This document shows, in pieces, positions 5,700 through 6,650 of a stretch of DNA of 6,650 nucleotides. The DNA comes from Ardenticatenia bacterium. Lineage in GTDB: Bacteria > Chloroflexota > Anaerolineae > Aggregatilineales > Aggregatilineaceae. The stretch is from the NCBI GenBank assembly GCA_026984385.1, contig JALSSH010000601.1, positions 1-6,650 of the forward strand. Reading direction: 5' to 3'. A model generated the notes under the pieces. That model did not search any database, was not told the DNA's origin, and saw only the letters and a program-made list of their open reading frames with translations. How positions within the stretch are numbered: the stretch's first letter is position 1; each line of letters opens with the position of its first letter. The translations under genes were made by a program, and so were the position numbers.

Positions 5700-5718
5700 G
5701 TGGGGGCAGCGCCCCCAC
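5700..5718. repeat. Hairpin: 8-bp perfect stem, AGC loop
   Basis: GTGGGGGC (5700-5707) pairs with GCCCCCAC (5711-5718). It is the last hairpin, ending about 40 bp before hemE, and is not followed by a T tract. Confidence 0.85.
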
Positions 5719-5745
5719 CTTCCACACCCACACGCGCGCCACGCC

Positions 5746-5752
5746 GAGGGGG
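5746..5752 (+). promoter_or_regulatory. Ribosome binding site for hemE
   Basis: GAGGGGG lies 7 nt before ATG 5760. It is outside the hairpin array and fixes the hemE start, which gives the family's usual short lead before the PVWLMRQAGRYMPEYR motif. Confidence 0.6.
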
Positions 5753-5759
5753 TGCGCCG

Positions 5760-6650
5760 ATGAACGACCGTTTTCTGCGTGCGTGTCGGCGCCAGGCAGT
5801 GGACGCCACCCCCGTTTGGCTCATGCGCCAAGCCGGACGCTACATGCCCGAGTATCGCGCGGTGCGCGCGGGGCAAAGCATGTTAGAAACACTGCGCCAG
5901 CCCGAGCTGGCCTGCGAGATCACGTTGCAGCCTGTGCGCGCCTTTGCCCTGGACGCCGCGATCATCTTCGCGGACATCCTCCCCCCGCTGATCGGGATGG
6001 GCTTGCCCTTGCGCTACGAAGAGGGGCGCGGCCCCGTGCTGGAGCGCCCCATCCGCACGCCCGCCGACGTGGACGCGCTGCGCACACCTCCCCCTGAGGA
6101 AAACGTACCGTACACGCTGGAGGCGATCCGCTTGGCCCGCCGCGAGCTGGCCGATCGCGTCCCGCTAATTGGCTTTGCGGGCGCGCCTTTCACGCTCGCC
6201 AGTTACGCTATCGAGGGCGGCAGCTCGCGCCACTATCTGCACACCAAAACGTTCATGGCCGAGCACCCGCAGGCCTGGGCGCGCCTGATGGAAAAGCTGA
6301 GCACGGTGGTTGGCGACTACCTGTTGGCGCAAGTCCAAGCCGGTGCGCAAGCCTTGCAGCTTTTCGATAGCTGGGCGGGCGTGCTTGCCCCACCCGTCTA
6401 TCGGCGGCAGGTGTTGCCCTATGTGCAGCGCATTTTCCGCCGCGTGCGCGCCGCCAATGTGCCGCTGATCTACTTCGGAACGAACCTCAACGGCCTGCTG
6501 CGCGATCTGCCGACCAGCGGCGCGGACGTGATCGGCGTGGACTGGCGGATTGACCTGGCGGACGCCTGGGCGCAGCTCGGCGAGGTGGCCGTGCAAGGCA
6601 ACCTTGATCCGGCGGCGTTGTTGGCCCCCTGGCCGCAGCTCCGCGAGCAG
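5760..6650 (+). CDS. hemE: Uroporphyrinogen decarboxylase, 3' partial
   Basis: Removes the four acetate carboxyls of uroporphyrinogen III to give coproporphyrinogen III, committing the flow to the coproporphyrin/protoporphyrin side of heme synthesis. The 297 codons are open to the right edge; the family is about 340-355 residues, so roughly the last 50 are missing. Seen: PVWLMRQAGRYMPEYR (18-33) with substrate-binding Arg23 and Arg27; IIFADILPP (68-76) with catalytic Asp72; GFAGAPFTLASYAIEGGSS (138-156) with the conserved Tyr149; QLFDSWAG (200-207); and GNLDP (280-284). The late conserved His lies beyond the window. ATG 5760 is preceded by GAGGGGG. It is the same strand as hemACDB but separated by the 412-bp hairpin spacer instead of an ATGA overlap. 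With no visible promoter, it is probably read from the upstream operon or from a start hidden in the spacer. Confidence 0.96.
   Translation, partial: MNDRFLRACRRQAVDATPVWLMRQAGRYMPEYRAVRAGQSMLETLRQPELACEITLQPVRAFALDAAIIFADILPPLIGMGLPLRYEEGRGPVLERPIRTPADVDALRTPPPEENVPYTLEAIRLARRELADRVPLIGFAGAPFTLASYAIEGGSSRHYLHTKTFMAEHPQAWARLMEKLSTVVGDYLLAQVQAGAQALQLFDSWAGVLAPPVYRRQVLPYVQRIFRRVRAANVPLIYFGTNLNGLLRDLPTSGADVIGVDWRIDLADAWAQLGEVAVQGNLDPAALLAPWPQLREQ

Larger units (their letters stand above)
5348..5759. repeat. Hairpin-packed intergenic spacer between hemB and hemE
   Basis: This 412-bp gap contains no convincing gene. It carries at least eleven short inverted repeats laid almost end to end from 5361 to 5718, each with arms of 6-13 bp. 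The arms differ from one hairpin to the next, but the loops are mostly 2-4 nt. Seven strong ones are listed separately. The others are: 5414-5442 (CCGCGAG arms with an inner CGCG stem), 5444-5463 (GCGGAC arms, 8-nt loop), 5489-5503 (CGGGC arms), 5503-5520 (GTGCGCC arms, loop TTTC) and 5574-5600 (CCCCCGA arms, 13-nt loop). Two copies of GGCGCGCC (5491-5498 and 5567-5574) bracket the central group. The pattern resembles mosaic extragenic palindromes. It could be a structured spacer RNA, an mRNA-stabilising or attenuating element, or accumulated palindromic inserts. No promoter is visible before hemE. Confidence 0.8.

Noticed and set aside
5361..5718. CRISPR array
   Set aside because: There is no repeated direct unit with regular spacers; the repeats are local inverted repeats with different sequences.
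5332..5763. 143-codon frame across the hemB-hemE spacer as a real gene
   Set aside because: The product is low-complexity Arg/Ala/Pro sequence generated by GC-rich hairpins, with overlapping open frames in other phases and on the other strand. The start signal is kept as a finding, but not as a coding call.

Overview
This is a high-GC bacterial window dominated by tetrapyrrole (heme) biosynthesis. Five pathway enzymes lie on the + strand in the order hemA, hemC, hemD, hemB, hemE. A divergent radical SAM/SPASM gene of the AhbD/NirJ type lies on the - strand at the left edge. The hemA-C-D-B order with GluTR as first enzyme indicates the C5 (glutamyl-tRNA) route and excludes an alphaproteobacterial ALA-synthase route. 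Very GC-rich genes, an AhbD-like enzyme beside hemA and hairpin-rich spacers suggest Chloroflexota (Anaerolineae-like) or another deep-branching anaerobic or facultative lineage. That taxonomic guess is an inference and is not proven by the sequence.

Layout. 1-1163 (-): 387 codons of a radical SAM/SPASM enzyme, open at the left edge, with a histidine-rich insert between its two halves. 1164-1384: an AT-rich divergent control region that contains a 21-bp near-perfect dyad (1248-1268). 1385-5347 (+): hemA, hemC, hemD and hemB, each joined to the next by a 4-nt ATGA stop/start overlap, so almost certainly one translationally coupled operon. 5348-5759: a 412-bp spacer packed with about a dozen different short perfect hairpins and no convincing gene. 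5760-6650 (+): hemE, cut by the right edge after 297 codons.

Together HemA (Glu-tRNA to glutamate-1-semialdehyde), HemB (ALA to porphobilinogen), HemC (to hydroxymethylbilane), HemD (to uroporphyrinogen III) and HemE (to coproporphyrinogen III) cover the shared trunk of heme synthesis. HemL (GSA aminomutase) is not in the window, nor is any HemX between hemA and hemC. An AhbD-type enzyme would decarboxylate Fe-coproporphyrin III to heme. Its pairing with hemE, rather than only with siroheme-branch genes, raises the possibility of a hybrid ending to the pathway.

The most interesting non-gene signals are the operator-like dyad in the divergent promoter and the hairpin array between hemB and hemE. 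That array sits between a perfect Shine-Dalgarno/ATG pair at the end of hemB and the hemE start.
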